DNA of 15,000 nt from Botryococcus braunii. Its lineage: Eukaryota > Chlorophyta > Trebouxiophyceae. Position 1 is the stretch's first letter. Each line of letters begins with the position of its first letter. The notes beneath the pieces were generated by a model. The model did no database searches. It was not told the DNA's origin and worked only from the letters and a program-made list of their open reading frames with translations. The position numbers and the translations under genes are program-made. Of this stretch, positions 14,902 to 15,000 are shown piece after piece. The stretch covers positions 295,001 through 310,000 of the forward strand of contig KV908497.1 in assembly GCA_002005505.1 (NCBI GenBank), read 5' to 3'.

Positions 14902-15000
14902 TATCGATAATATCCATAGCTCTAGTACTGACGCCTATTCTTGTTATTTCTCCACTGAGAGTAGGACGTCCACCCGTGTATTTCCACTCAAAACAGGGTG
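14902..15000. other. Right edge, no feature assigned
   Basis: Only 99 bases remain. They could hold an intron or promoter of the AP2 gene. Confidence 0.3.

Overview
The window is eukaryotic nuclear DNA. Its left 8.3 kb is a Ty1/copia LTR retrotransposon on the minus strand, and its right end has a small AP2/ERF-domain gene. Copia elements, an AP2 domain and long CT microsatellites together suggest the green lineage (alga or early-diverging plant). The sequence alone does not name the species, and this placement is an inference.

Positions 1-8322 hold the retrotransposon, read right to left. The order is 5' LTR (7628-8322), a primer binding site that matches the anticodon arm of initiator tRNA-Met rather than its 3' end (7615-7627), leader, gag with one zinc knuckle (5957-7237), aspartic protease (about 5603-5956), integrase (4561-5652), a low-complexity linker with GA/CT runs (about 3615-4560), reverse transcriptase, RNase H, a polypurine tract (534-542) and a 3' LTR cut by the window edge (1-533). 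The order protease-integrase-RT-RNase H is diagnostic of copia. The element looks dead: a stop lies between gag and protease, frames change between protease and integrase and within the linker, and the RT box reads YVND instead of YVDD.

The RT/RNase H part is present twice in direct orientation (567-2063 and 2070-3614), separated by the window's only N (2064). Single-base indels, many of them in homopolymers, crowd the ends of both copies next to the N. I read this as two overlapping contig ends that were not merged, so the real element probably has one copy.

Positions 8323-11860 show no convincing gene. They hold short tandem and direct repeats, a GAATTC-rich degenerate repeat field, a stray 185-bp repeat copy (10400-10584), a 200-bp CT microsatellite (10779-10979) and a cluster of palindromes (11489-11562).

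Positions about 11870-13880 are a tandem array of modules of about 715 bp. On the minus strand the modules can encode a Pro/Gln/His/Tyr-rich protein with 11-residue repeats (33-bp DNA repeats) and one 290-codon open stretch. Stops and frame changes between modules suggest a decayed repeat gene or a repeat family that only looks coding. Open frames also run along the plus strand.

Positions 13990-15000 hold a mostly featureless AT-richer stretch and a minus-strand AP2-domain gene (14578-14892) followed by AATAAA.
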